DNA of 5,642 bases, from the NCBI GenBank assembly GCA_937997605.1, contig CALLFD010000094.1, positions 1 through 5,642 of the forward strand, in the 5' to 3' direction. This document shows positions 1-5,478 of the stretch, in pieces. Numbering within the stretch: the stretch's first letter is position 1; each line of letters starts with the position of its first letter. The position numbers and the translations under genes were made by a program. The notes below the pieces were generated by a model that was not told where the DNA came from, searched no databases, and saw nothing but the letters and a program-made list of their open reading frames with translations. This stretch comes from an uncultured Collinsella sp. (lineage in GTDB: Bacteria; Actinomycetota; Coriobacteriia; Coriobacteriales; Coriobacteriaceae).

Positions 1-897
1 GCGCGTCCACGTCGTCGAGCGACGGCGCTCGGCAACCAGGCGGTCAAGGTCAACGTCGGCGACGGCCATATCGCAAGTGAGGAGCTTCGTCGCGGCGAGC
101 TTCGAGCCGTTTTCGTAGACGAGGTTCTCGCCCGCAAAGACCATATCGGTCGTGGACTCGCCCTCGCTCGCGTCTGCATAGGCATAGGCACAGTACAGGC
201 GTGCGCTCTGATTGGAGATAAGGCTGCGGCGATAGTCTGCCTTACCGATGATTTCGTCCGAAGCCGACGGGTTGAGAATCACCGTCGCACCGGCAAGCGC
301 CATCTCGGTCGAAGGCGGCGCCGGCACCCACAGGTCCTCACAGACCTCAACGCCCAGCACCATATCCTCGGCACCCTCATCACAGCAACGGTAGATAAGC
401 CCCGAACCCAGCGGAACCGGACCCTGACCGGCAAATTCAACCCACACGGGATCCGCAGGCGCCGGAACAAACCAGCGACGCTCATAGAACTCGCCATAGT
501 TGGGCAGATACTTCTTGGCCGTGAGGCCCAAAAGCTCGCCCGCACAGCACACGGCCGCGCAGTTGTAGATATTTTCAGCCACCGCAACGGGCAAGCCAAC
601 GGTAAAGACGATCGGCAGCTCACGGGTTTCATCGAGTATGTGCACCAGCGCTGCTTCGCAGGCATGCAGCAGCGTGCGGTTATGGAACAGGTCGGCCGCG
701 GTATAGCCGGTCAGGTTAAGCTCGGGCAGCACCAGCGCGCGAACGCCGCGCTCGGTAGCCTCGCGAACAGCCGCCAGCGCAACCTCGGCATTGCCCTCGA
801 CATCGGCCACGCGAATCTGCGGCGACGCCGCCGCCACACGCAAAAAGCCATCGTTCTTATTAGCCGAAACGCAGCATTGCCTTGTTGATCTGGACAC
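1..897 (-). CDS. nadE: Glutamine-dependent NAD(+) synthase, N-terminal glutaminase part (3' end outside window)
   Basis: This is the first 299 codons of a cytoplasmic enzyme that makes NAD from deamido-NAD, ATP and glutamine. The visible part is the nitrilase-fold glutamine amidohydrolase domain, which releases ammonia for the C-terminal synthetase domain beyond the window edge. The Glu-Lys-Cys triad is readable: E59 in LVLPELNLTGY, K128 in TAKKYLPNYGEFYERR, and C186 in GVEVCEDLWVP. The spacing is close to that of characterised NadE glutaminase domains. I chose the GTG at 897 because the frame has a TAG five codons upstream, no in-frame ATG lies near, and GAAGGGG at 904-910 sits 6 bases before it. 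The gene is GC-rich and unlike the AT-rich block upstream. The terminator at 1028-1061 separates it from that block, so it probably has its own promoter in 898-1027. Confidence 0.93.
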   Translation of the reverse strand, partial: MSRSTRQCCVSANKNDGFLRVAAASPQIRVADVEGNAEVALAAVREATERGVRALVLPELNLTGYTAADLFHNRTLLHACEAALVHILDETRELPIVFTVGLPVAVAENIYNCAAVCCAGELLGLTAKKYLPNYGEFYERRWFVPAPADPVWVEFAGQGPVPLGSGLIYRCCDEGAEDMVLGVEVCEDLWVPAPPSTEMALAGATVILNPSASDEIIGKADYRRSLISNQSARLYCAYAYADASEGESTTDMVFAGENLVYENGSKLAATKLLTCDMAVADVDLDRLVAERRRSTTWTR

Positions 898-903
898 TGG
901 AGG

Positions 904-910
904 CCCCTTC
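904..910 (-). promoter_or_regulatory. Ribosome binding site deciding the nadE GTG start
   Basis: GAAGGGG on the minus strand lies 6 bases before the GTG at 897-895. An in-frame TAG lies just upstream of it, so a longer start is impossible. The next in-frame candidate, a GTG at residue 21, has no comparable site. Confidence 0.6.
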
Positions 911-1027
911 TACCCTGAGATTCAGTCTAACGGACGTTCACATATCTCTAACTAGCCAAAGCAACCTCCCAGTTTACCGAGAGGCCAACCTGTGCTAAGA
1001 GCATGTATTTCAAAAATATCTTTAATT

Positions 1028-1061
1028 AAAAAAGGAGAAATCGATAATCGACTTCTCCTTT
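1028..1061 (-). terminator. Intrinsic terminator of the radical SAM/peptide operon
   Basis: A perfect 9-bp inverted repeat (AAAGGAGAA at 1031-1039, TTCTCCTTT at 1053-1061) encloses an inner TCGA-TAA-TCGA hairpin at 1041-1051. A single A/C mismatch separates the two stems. Read on the minus strand, the stem runs into six T residues (1033-1028), the arrangement of a Rho-independent terminator. It starts 24 bases past the peptide stop codon. The T-tract is only on the minus-strand side, so it acts on the operon and not on plus-strand transcripts. It insulates nadE from read-through. Confidence 0.88.
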
Positions 1062-1085
1062 AAGCGAGGCGAGTAAATTCCGAAA

Positions 1086-1196
1086 CTAATGGCAGAATTT
1101 ATCCATGTAGTCCTCAAAGTCGAACACTTCTACCACGACGCCCTCTTCCTGAAACTCTTTCAGTTGCTCCAAGAGATCTTTGTTAATAACGTCCAT
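1086..1196 (-). CDS. 36-aa acidic peptide, candidate RiPP precursor
   Basis: This short ORF begins with ATG at 1196 and ends in TAG at 1088-1086. AGGAGG (1202-1207) lies 5-6 bases before the ATG and starts immediately after the stop codon of the radical SAM gene, 13 bases upstream, so the two genes are tightly linked. Residues 1-18 look like an amphipathic leader (DLLEQLKEFQEE at 7-18), followed by Gly19. Residues 20-36 have a run of Val, then alternating acidic and aromatic residues (F25, F27, Y30, F34), and end in Cys35-His36. It has 11 acidic residues, 3 Lys, one Cys and no Trp. There is no signal peptide or membrane segment. Precursors of radical SAM-modified peptides are commonly this small and adjacent to the maturase, so I infer it is the substrate of the neighbouring enzyme. 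The leader/core boundary is a guess, and I do not recognise the family. It could instead be a small accessory protein. Confidence 0.77.
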   Translation of the reverse strand: MDVINKDLLEQLKEFQEEGVVVEVFDFEDYMDKFCH

Positions 1197-1201
1197 GCAG
1201 A

Positions 1202-1207
1202 AACCTC
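1202..1207 (-). promoter_or_regulatory. Consensus Shine-Dalgarno AGGAGG of the peptide gene
   Basis: A perfect AGGAGG follows directly on the TAG stop of the radical SAM gene and precedes the peptide ATG at ideal distance. It is the strongest ribosome site in the operon and the main support for the peptide gene being real. It suggests the peptide is translated much more than the enzyme upstream. Confidence 0.85.
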
Positions 1208-1209
1208 CT

Positions 1210-3489
1210 CTATCTAATCAATTGTAGTATATCTGCTTTCATGCAATTATCAACCAACTTGTTTAATTGCTCCTCGCTTGCCGATAGTCCCTCTTTTTTC
1301 AAAATGTCGCGCACCTCGTTCTTAGTAATCGGCTTTTCAAACAACGAAAGCAAAGCGAATGAAAAATCATTAACCGCACACATTCTATGGGTGGCACAAC
1401 TCAGCAGTACTCTTAACCCCTCTTTTGAGCGTCCGACTTCTTTCACAAACGAACTTTTAACCAATTGAAAACCATTATCGTGCATTACATAATCGGCATC
1501 GATATTTGTATTCAGCAATCCATAATGCAACAGTTCTTCTATCGCCCTTGTCAGCTCGAGATCGCCCTGATCAAGGATAAGAGAAATGCTACAATCGGCC
1601 TCCAATAAACGGGCCAACTTAAGGTATACCAACTGGGAAACAGCATAGACATGATGGTATTCAGAATTATAGAAGTAGGCAAATGGCTCAACGAGCACGA
1701 CAGAGGTCTTGGAATCCAGCCAGATTCGATCAGCTGGATTTAGACTAGTCAGCCGTCGCTTTACTTTGGTCAAATGTCCCTTATACCTAACAGCGTGAAT
1801 AGAATCTAGAATCCAGGTCACCTCTGAAATATGAAGCCGCTGGGGCAAGTCAATTGTGTCGCTACCGTTTATGACTTCTTGCATATAAAAATCAATATGA
1901 TGCTCATCAGATAAGGATTTTGCTTCATTTAAAGTTAAACCAGTGCCTGAAACATAATCCACTTCGAGGCGCAAATCCTCATATTGGGACTTCGGCATTA
2001 CAGAGACACCATACTTATCGGGATGATTCCAAACATCCGACCCCATAACGAGACCAAAATTCGTAAATCCTCTCGTGGAATATGGAACACCACATACCTG
2101 TTTTGAATAATTCAAAACATTCTCTGTATAAGCTAAGGTGTTCAGAGCCTCTTCTTTAGTTTCGGTCGGAAAGCCAATCATAAAGAATAGATGAACAGGA
2201 ATACCCGCATTGAGACAATCATGGATATTGCGATCAATCCAATCAACTCTCGTGTTCTTCTTCATTAGATCAAGAACTCTTTGGTTGTATGACTCGAGGC
2301 CAAACTGAATCTTCCTACATCCACTTTGGTATATCTTGTTGAAAACGTCTGTACTTAGGGTTGGAGAGAACCTCGTTTCTCCATGCCAGAAAAACGTTTT
2401 TCCCGATGCGTTTATTTCATCCGCGAGTTGCTCCATTCTTTTGCCTTCGAATGTTTCATCCACAAAAGAGAAAACTCTCGTGCCGTATTTTTCATTTAAC
2501 CGACACATTATTTCAAATACTCTCGATATAGGCATCTTTCGGTAACAACCACCGGTAGCACCGGGAATGGTGCAGAAGGCGCAATGATTAAAACACTGCC
2601 TAGAAGAATAAACCGGCAATATTAACTCAGGCATGAAGTATTTAGAAAGGGCGAAGCCATCGAAATCGGGAACTGTATCGTTGATAAATGTTTGCTCAAT
2701 CCGATGGTTTTTATATATCTTTCCACCTTTAGCATGGCAAAGGTTTGGAACACAGTCGAGATTGTCATCACCAGAGTCAAGAGCCTCAAGAAGACGTGCA
2801 AGCGGCTCTTCGCCGTCATACATCATTATCGAATCAATGTATTCAAAAAAGGGATGCCATTCTTTCATGCAGTCATCTGCTAAACGAGTAATGTAATTGC
2901 CGCCCAATGAGACATGTTTAACAGATGGACATTCTTCTTTAATCAGTTTCGCTAACGTAACTGCAGAAATCAATTGGAAACAGCCGCTCACCGAAATCCC
3001 AATAAACTCGATTTTTTCCCTCTGAATACGCTTAAGAAAGGCAGTTTCATAGAAGGAAATAAACGGATTATGCAAGGTATCCGCAAGCGATTTCATTATT
3101 TCTGGTGTCGAATAATAATCATAGGGCAGATCTATGGAGTTGAACGTGTATTTAACTCCATATGAGACGTGATTTATGATATAGAGTGCATTTCTAAAAA
3201 TGTTTTCAGCATATTGTCTTTCTTTTAGATTAAAGTATCTCTTCGATCTGAAAATATCTTTTGCCTCGTCAACATTAAGTGCTGACTTTTGTATCAACTC
3301 GATTGTTAATTGAACATTCGAACTAAACGAATCCTTTGATTCCCGATACCTTTTACAGCACTCTTCGACATGTCTAAAAGATAGGAGGTCATCGTAAAAT
3401 TCCACGTTTAAGTCAACGATGTCAACTTTATATTGTTCAACCTCTTGAAGATATGACTTCAAAACAGGCAAGGCAAGATACGGCCCCAC
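1210..3489 (-). CDS. Cobalamin-binding radical SAM enzyme, probable peptide maturase (759 aa from internal GTG)
   Basis: This is probably a cytoplasmic radical enzyme using a [4Fe-4S] cluster, SAM and cobalamin to modify the small peptide encoded next. Counted from the GTG: residues 1-30 hold the end of the first B12-domain strand/helix (GPYLALPVLKSYL). A helical insertion of about 110 residues follows, then the rest of the Rossmann-like B12 domain (EFIGISVSG near 161-169, SLGGNYITRL near 194-203, DGEEPL 225-230). There is no DxHxxG motif, as is usual for this class. The radical SAM core starts at CFNHCAFC, with cluster ligands C299, C303 and C306, and continues with FGLESYNQRVLDLMKK (396-411) and FMIGFPTET (436-444). 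About 250 further residues include two stretches, roughly 610-665 and 695-757, that look like small winged-helix or PqqD-like modules and could bind a leader peptide. The stop is TAG. The GTG start has AGGA 9 bases upstream, but coding similarity continues to an ATG at 3531 through an in-frame TAG, so the N-terminus is in doubt. The reaction (methylation, crosslink or epimerisation) cannot be read from sequence. Confidence 0.88.
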   Translation of the reverse strand: MGPYLALPVLKSYLQEVEQYKVDIVDLNVEFYDDLLSFRHVEECCKRYRESKDSFSSNVQLTIELIQKSALNVDEAKDIFRSKRYFNLKERQYAENIFRNALYIINHVSYGVKYTFNSIDLPYDYYSTPEIMKSLADTLHNPFISFYETAFLKRIQREKIEFIGISVSGCFQLISAVTLAKLIKEECPSVKHVSLGGNYITRLADDCMKEWHPFFEYIDSIMMYDGEEPLARLLEALDSGDDNLDCVPNLCHAKGGKIYKNHRIEQTFINDTVPDFDGFALSKYFMPELILPVYSSRQCFNHCAFCTIPGATGGCYRKMPISRVFEIMCRLNEKYGTRVFSFVDETFEGKRMEQLADEINASGKTFFWHGETRFSPTLSTDVFNKIYQSGCRKIQFGLESYNQRVLDLMKKNTRVDWIDRNIHDCLNAGIPVHLFFMIGFPTETKEEALNTLAYTENVLNYSKQVCGVPYSTRGFTNFGLVMGSDVWNHPDKYGVSVMPKSQYEDLRLEVDYVSGTGLTLNEAKSLSDEHHIDFYMQEVINGSDTIDLPQRLHISEVTWILDSIHAVRYKGHLTKVKRRLTSLNPADRIWLDSKTSVVLVEPFAYFYNSEYHHVYAVSQLVYLKLARLLEADCSISLILDQGDLELTRAIEELLHYGLLNTNIDADYVMHDNGFQLVKSSFVKEVGRSKEGLRVLLSCATHRMCAVNDFSFALLSLFEKPITKNEVRDILKKEGLSASEEQLNKLVDNCMKADILQLIR

Positions 3490-3531
3490 TGGACTCTATC
3501 CTGGGGGAAATACTAAAAGCGTTTTAGGCAT
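3490..3531 (-). other. Likely original 5' end of the radical SAM gene, interrupted by in-frame TAG at codon 12
   Basis: In frame with the 759-aa ORF, an ATG at 3531-3529 begins MPKTLLVFPPG, then TAG (3498-3496), then SPV, then GPYLALPVL. The first stretch is what the opening beta strand of a B12-binding radical SAM protein looks like. Many relatives read PPxWxPxxPYL-like here, so TAG stands where TGG (Trp) is expected and differs from it by one base. The ATG lies only 7 bases after the exporter stop codon, the natural operon spacing. An AGGA at 3502-3499 overlaps this region and sits 9 bases before the GTG at 3489, so ribosomes stopping at the TAG could restart there. Sequencing error, recent nonsense mutation, restart or read-through are all possible. 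The 759 intact codons downstream argue against an old pseudogene. Confidence 0.72.
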
Positions 3532-3538
3532 ATCAACG

Positions 3539-4723
3539 TCACATCTTTCGCAAATAATTCAATTGAAACACAACTACCATCATAATTGAAAATACACCAA
3601 GTCCTGTAACGAGAATTGAGAACATCGCGATGCTCGTGAACAGCGAAACAAGGAGTGTTGAAATAACAACAGCAACCGATTGCAAAGACTCCCTAATTGA
3701 AAACAGGCTTATCGATTCAGATTCGTCTCTCGCCAAATCCTGCAGCGATGTTATGAGAAGCACATCTTGAATGGCGTTTCCGGCACCGACGATAAAAAGG
3801 AAAATAAACGATATCCCAGACGCATAGCGATAGCCAAACGCCAGATACGCACCGAGCGCAAGATACGTCACAAAACAATATGATTTAACGCAATCGGAAC
3901 CACTAATTAAACGACCATATATTGTATTTCCGAACAACAGTCCGATTGTAAGACTACTCTGAAGGAATCCGTATTGTATCGATGACGAGTCAAATTGCAA
4001 TTGCGCAATAGCTGGCAAAAGAGAATTCAGAGAGCCGAATGCCACGCCACTAGAAATATCGATTAATAGGAAACCAATTGCCAAGTGCTTCGCGCTAAGA
4101 TCACTAAATGCAGTCCTGTTTTTTTCATTTTTGCTTATCCCCTCTTTATCATTAACCTCGATAACCGACGGAACATCTCGCAGCAACCAGAACGACGCGG
4201 CAAAAGAAAGCGCGTCTAATGCAAGAACAGCCTCCGCCCCAAATTGAGCGACAACAAAACCGCCGGCAACTGGCCCCAGAACCATCATCAAATTCTGCAG
4301 AAACCCAAACGAATTATTAATTACGTCGCGATTGATGCTATTCGTATTGGCTCTTAACAACGAGTAAAAGCAGGGCATTTCAACCGTTCGACAAAGCGAT
4401 ACCGCGCACGTAATAGCAAACATACTCCATTTACTATCAACAAAAATATAGCAAACGAATAATCCCGCGCGAATTAAGTCTGCCAATCTCATGGCCTGCA
4501 GTGTCCCGATACCCATCTTCTGAGGCAGCTGCGCGAGCGCAACTGAAAACAGAGAGGGGGCAAATCTGCAGCAGACCATCAAAGCAGTTGCAGAAACATC
4601 GTGAGTTACCTCGTAAATCAGCATTGGCAAAGCAATATTCGCACACCAATTGCCTATTTCGCTTATACCTCTAGCAATATATAAGACCCGAACCGGACGG
4701 CTAGCTCTCAATACCGTGAACAT
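3539..4723 (-). CDS. Major facilitator superfamily exporter (394 aa)
   Basis: This is an integral inner-membrane transporter, inferred to use the proton gradient and to export the product of the adjacent peptide/radical SAM genes. The sequence shows about 10-12 hydrophobic segments, with a hydrophilic central loop near 185-212 (VIEVNDKEGISKNEKNRT) between two six-helix halves. GPVAGGFVVAQFG followed by LALDALSFAAS, near 151-178, is typical of the MFS_3/EntS-like drug and siderophore exporters. Length is normal for the family. The usual motif A after helix 2 (GxxxDRxGRR) is degenerate: LAQLPQKMGIGTLQAMRLADLIR lacks the Asp-Arg and Arg-Arg pairs. The start overlaps the end of the DUF2087 gene by 23 bases, indicating translational coupling. 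GAGG lies 9 bases before this ATG and 6 before a GTG at 4726, so either start is possible. The stop TGA at 3541-3539 lies 7 bases before the ATG of the radical SAM frame. Substrate is inferred only from position. Confidence 0.9.
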   Translation of the reverse strand: MFTVLRASRPVRVLYIARGISEIGNWCANIALPMLIYEVTHDVSATALMVCCRFAPSLFSVALAQLPQKMGIGTLQAMRLADLIRAGLFVCYIFVDSKWSMFAITCAVSLCRTVEMPCFYSLLRANTNSINRDVINNSFGFLQNLMMVLGPVAGGFVVAQFGAEAVLALDALSFAASFWLLRDVPSVIEVNDKEGISKNEKNRTAFSDLSAKHLAIGFLLIDISSGVAFGSLNSLLPAIAQLQFDSSSIQYGFLQSSLTIGLLFGNTIYGRLISGSDCVKSYCFVTYLALGAYLAFGYRYASGISFIFLFIVGAGNAIQDVLLITSLQDLARDESESISLFSIRESLQSVAVVISTLLVSLFTSIAMFSILVTGLGVFSIMMVVVFQLNYLRKM

Positions 4724-4982
4724 CACGATTAACCTCGTATTTCAGGCCTCGCTCATCCCTTAATAGGAATCCATAATCAACCAAGTACCGCCTCAACACG
4801 GCATAATCAGGATAGAGCTGTGACAGCACACGATTAACCTGAAGCTCCGTATAACTTGTATTTAATTCAAAGAAAGAGACGGCCCATAGCAGCATGATTC
4901 TTTTATAGCTTTCCTTTTTTGGAATTGAAACCAGCTCGCCATTCTTGAGAAATCGTTTTTTAAAGTCTATTAGCTCATCCAT
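4701..4982 (-). CDS. DUF2087-type winged-helix-like protein, candidate operon regulator (93 aa)
   Basis: This small soluble protein matches my memory of the DUF2087 domain across most of its length, roughly residues 10-82. It has a basic helix with KKESYKRIMLLWAV, a SYTELQVNRVLSQLYPDYAVLRRYLVDYGFL stretch that fits a helix-turn-helix, and a short RDERGLKYEV wing. In the family this domain occurs alone or fused to ArsR/MarR-like or other DNA-binding modules, so a transcriptional role is likely but not proven. It is the first gene of the tightly linked set. ATG at 4982 follows GGAGG at 4989-4993 with 6 bases between. Its 3' end overlaps the exporter start. Direct repeats upstream could be its operator. 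The stop is TAG. Confidence 0.83.
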   Translation of the reverse strand: MDELIDFKKRFLKNGELVSIPKKESYKRIMLLWAVSFFELNTSYTELQVNRVLSQLYPDYAVLRRYLVDYGFLLRDERGLKYEVNRDVHGIES

Positions 4983-5009
4983 TCACATCCTCCATTTCAT
5001 ACGCATCTA

Positions 5010-5038
5010 ATACTAAAAATGCATACGCTTTAGGTCAT
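5010..5038 (-). promoter_or_regulatory. Possible sigma-70 type promoter of the DUF2087-exporter-radical SAM-peptide operon
   Basis: On the minus strand, ATGACC (5038-5033) and TAGTAT (5015-5010) are separated by 17 bases. Each matches the -35 and -10 consensus at 4 of 6 positions. A start of transcription near 5003 would leave a leader of about 20 bases with the GGAGG site. The match is modest and the AT-rich context makes chance matches easy. The alternative is co-transcription with the 79-aa gene, which ends 79 bases before the DUF2087 ATG. Confidence 0.35.
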
Positions 5039-5056
5039 CGCATTCGACTTCTATAT

Positions 5057-5076
5057 TCGAACTAAACTCGAACTAA
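5057..5076. repeat. Direct repeat TCGAACTAA x2 with 11-base period, possible operator
   Basis: TCGAACTAA occurs at 5057-5065 and again at 5068-5076, a period of one helical turn. A related TTCGACT lies at 5043-5049. The pair overlaps the last codons and stop of the 79-aa gene and lies about 20 bases upstream of the proposed -35 box, where an activator could bind. A second direct repeat, CATACGC, lies at 4998-5004 and 5022-5028 around the proposed -10. Regulatory function is inference from position and spacing only. Confidence 0.4.
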
Positions 5077-5301
5077 TCTAAATGATTTGCTCAAACACTC
5101 TTCGAAAGCTCGTTTTTCACTCTGAGTAAAATGCCCTTCCCAGTCAGTCCACGAACAGGAAGGCAACTCACAACGAGCGGAGTCGAAGCCCTCTGCCGTC
5201 GGTCGTTCAAAATGCACGATAACCTTTTCGATATCCCCATCTGTTATCAGGTCAGAATGAACGACCTCGGTACCGTCTTCGAATGTCATATACCGGTACA
5301 T
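5062..5301 (-). CDS. Small protein of unknown function (79 aa)
   Basis: I do not recognise this protein with confidence. It begins MYRYMTFEDGTEVVHSDL and continues with a VIVHFERPTAEGFDSARCELP stretch that looks like beta strands, then an acidic, Trp-containing segment (WTDWEGHF, 51-58) and a short C-terminal helix. It has three Cys (44, 49, 69), no signal peptide and no membrane segment. The frame is open back to 5559, but the start I prefer is the ATG at 5301, because GAGGTGG at 5310-5316 lies 8 bases before it and the upstream part overlaps the plus-strand gene. A GTG one codon earlier, or the ATG at 5340 without a ribosome site, are less likely alternatives. The stop is TAG, 79 bases before the DUF2087 gene on the same strand, so co-transcription is possible. 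Its base composition is intermediate between the AT-rich operon and the GC-rich flank. A link to the peptide system is not shown. Confidence 0.7.
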   Translation of the reverse strand: MYRYMTFEDGTEVVHSDLITDGDIEKVIVHFERPTAEGFDSARCELPSCSWTDWEGHFTQSEKRAFEECLSKSFRLVRV

Positions 5302-5309
5302 CACGTAAA

Positions 5310-5316
5310 CCACCTC
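5310..5316 (-). promoter_or_regulatory. Ribosome binding site choosing the start of the 79-aa gene
   Basis: GAGGTGG on the minus strand precedes the ATG at 5301 by 8 bases. It favours the short form over the open frame that runs upstream across the divergent plus-strand gene. Confidence 0.5.
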
Positions 5317-5337
5317 ACAATCGTAAATCCAGTTTAG

Positions 5338-5380
5338 CATCAAGCTATTGCACCAAAGACAGCAAGCCCCCCCCTTGATG
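5338..5380. repeat. Inverted repeat CATCAAG/CTTGATG with a C8 tract, in the divergent intergenic region
   Basis: CATCAAG (5338-5344) and CTTGATG (5374-5380) are perfect 7-base inverted copies. They enclose 29 bases that end in a run of eight C residues (5367-5374). The repeat sits between the divergent 79-aa gene and the plus-strand gene. The rest of the 5302-5478 gap holds a palindrome GGGTACCC (5425-5432) and only weak promoter-like matches on either strand. The loop is long for a stable hairpin, so function is uncertain. Confidence 0.3.
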
Positions 5381-5465
5381 AGTTGATGGTATCTGTTAAA
5401 TGTCACGTACGATTCACATCTGGTGGGTACCCTGATGGCTACATGAAACGAAGCAGATTTACACC

Positions 5466-5471
5466 GGGAGG
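5466..5471 (+). promoter_or_regulatory. Ribosome binding site of the plus-strand gene
   Basis: GGGAGG lies 7 bases before the ATG at 5479, a near-ideal arrangement. It fixes the start, since the next in-frame ATG at residue 14 lacks such a site. Confidence 0.75.
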
Positions 5472-5478
5472 ACCCCGT

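Noticed and set aside
279..888. Alternative frames across the nadE region, an Arg-rich 128-aa frame and an 82-aa plus-strand frame
   Set aside because: They overlap a clear glutaminase domain with its triad and are products of GC-rich codon bias. Their translations are low-complexity Arg/Cys-rich sequences without ribosome sites.
1020..1065. The hairpin as a bidirectional terminator
   Set aside because: The U-tract is present only for the minus strand, and no plus-strand gene ends here.
1029..1088. Amber read-through of the peptide gene, adding 19 residues up to a TAA
   Set aside because: Prompted by the TAG inside the maturase gene. But TAG also ends the maturase, DUF2087 and 79-aa genes, so it is used here as a routine stop, and the extension would run through the terminator hairpin. 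General TAG recoding is therefore unlikely.
1241..3165. Several plus- and minus-strand frames of 63-87 codons inside the radical SAM gene
   Set aside because: They are shadows of the 759-aa coding frame, with no ribosome sites or recognisable domains.
4437..4649. 70-aa Cys-rich minus-strand frame inside the exporter gene
   Set aside because: The Cys content suggested a peptide, but it lies wholly inside the transporter frame, shifted, with no ribosome site.
5421..5440. GGTGGGTACCC motif as a T-box riboswitch antiterminator
   Set aside because: It lacks the conserved T-box bulge sequence, specifier stem and terminator, and is probably a chance palindrome.
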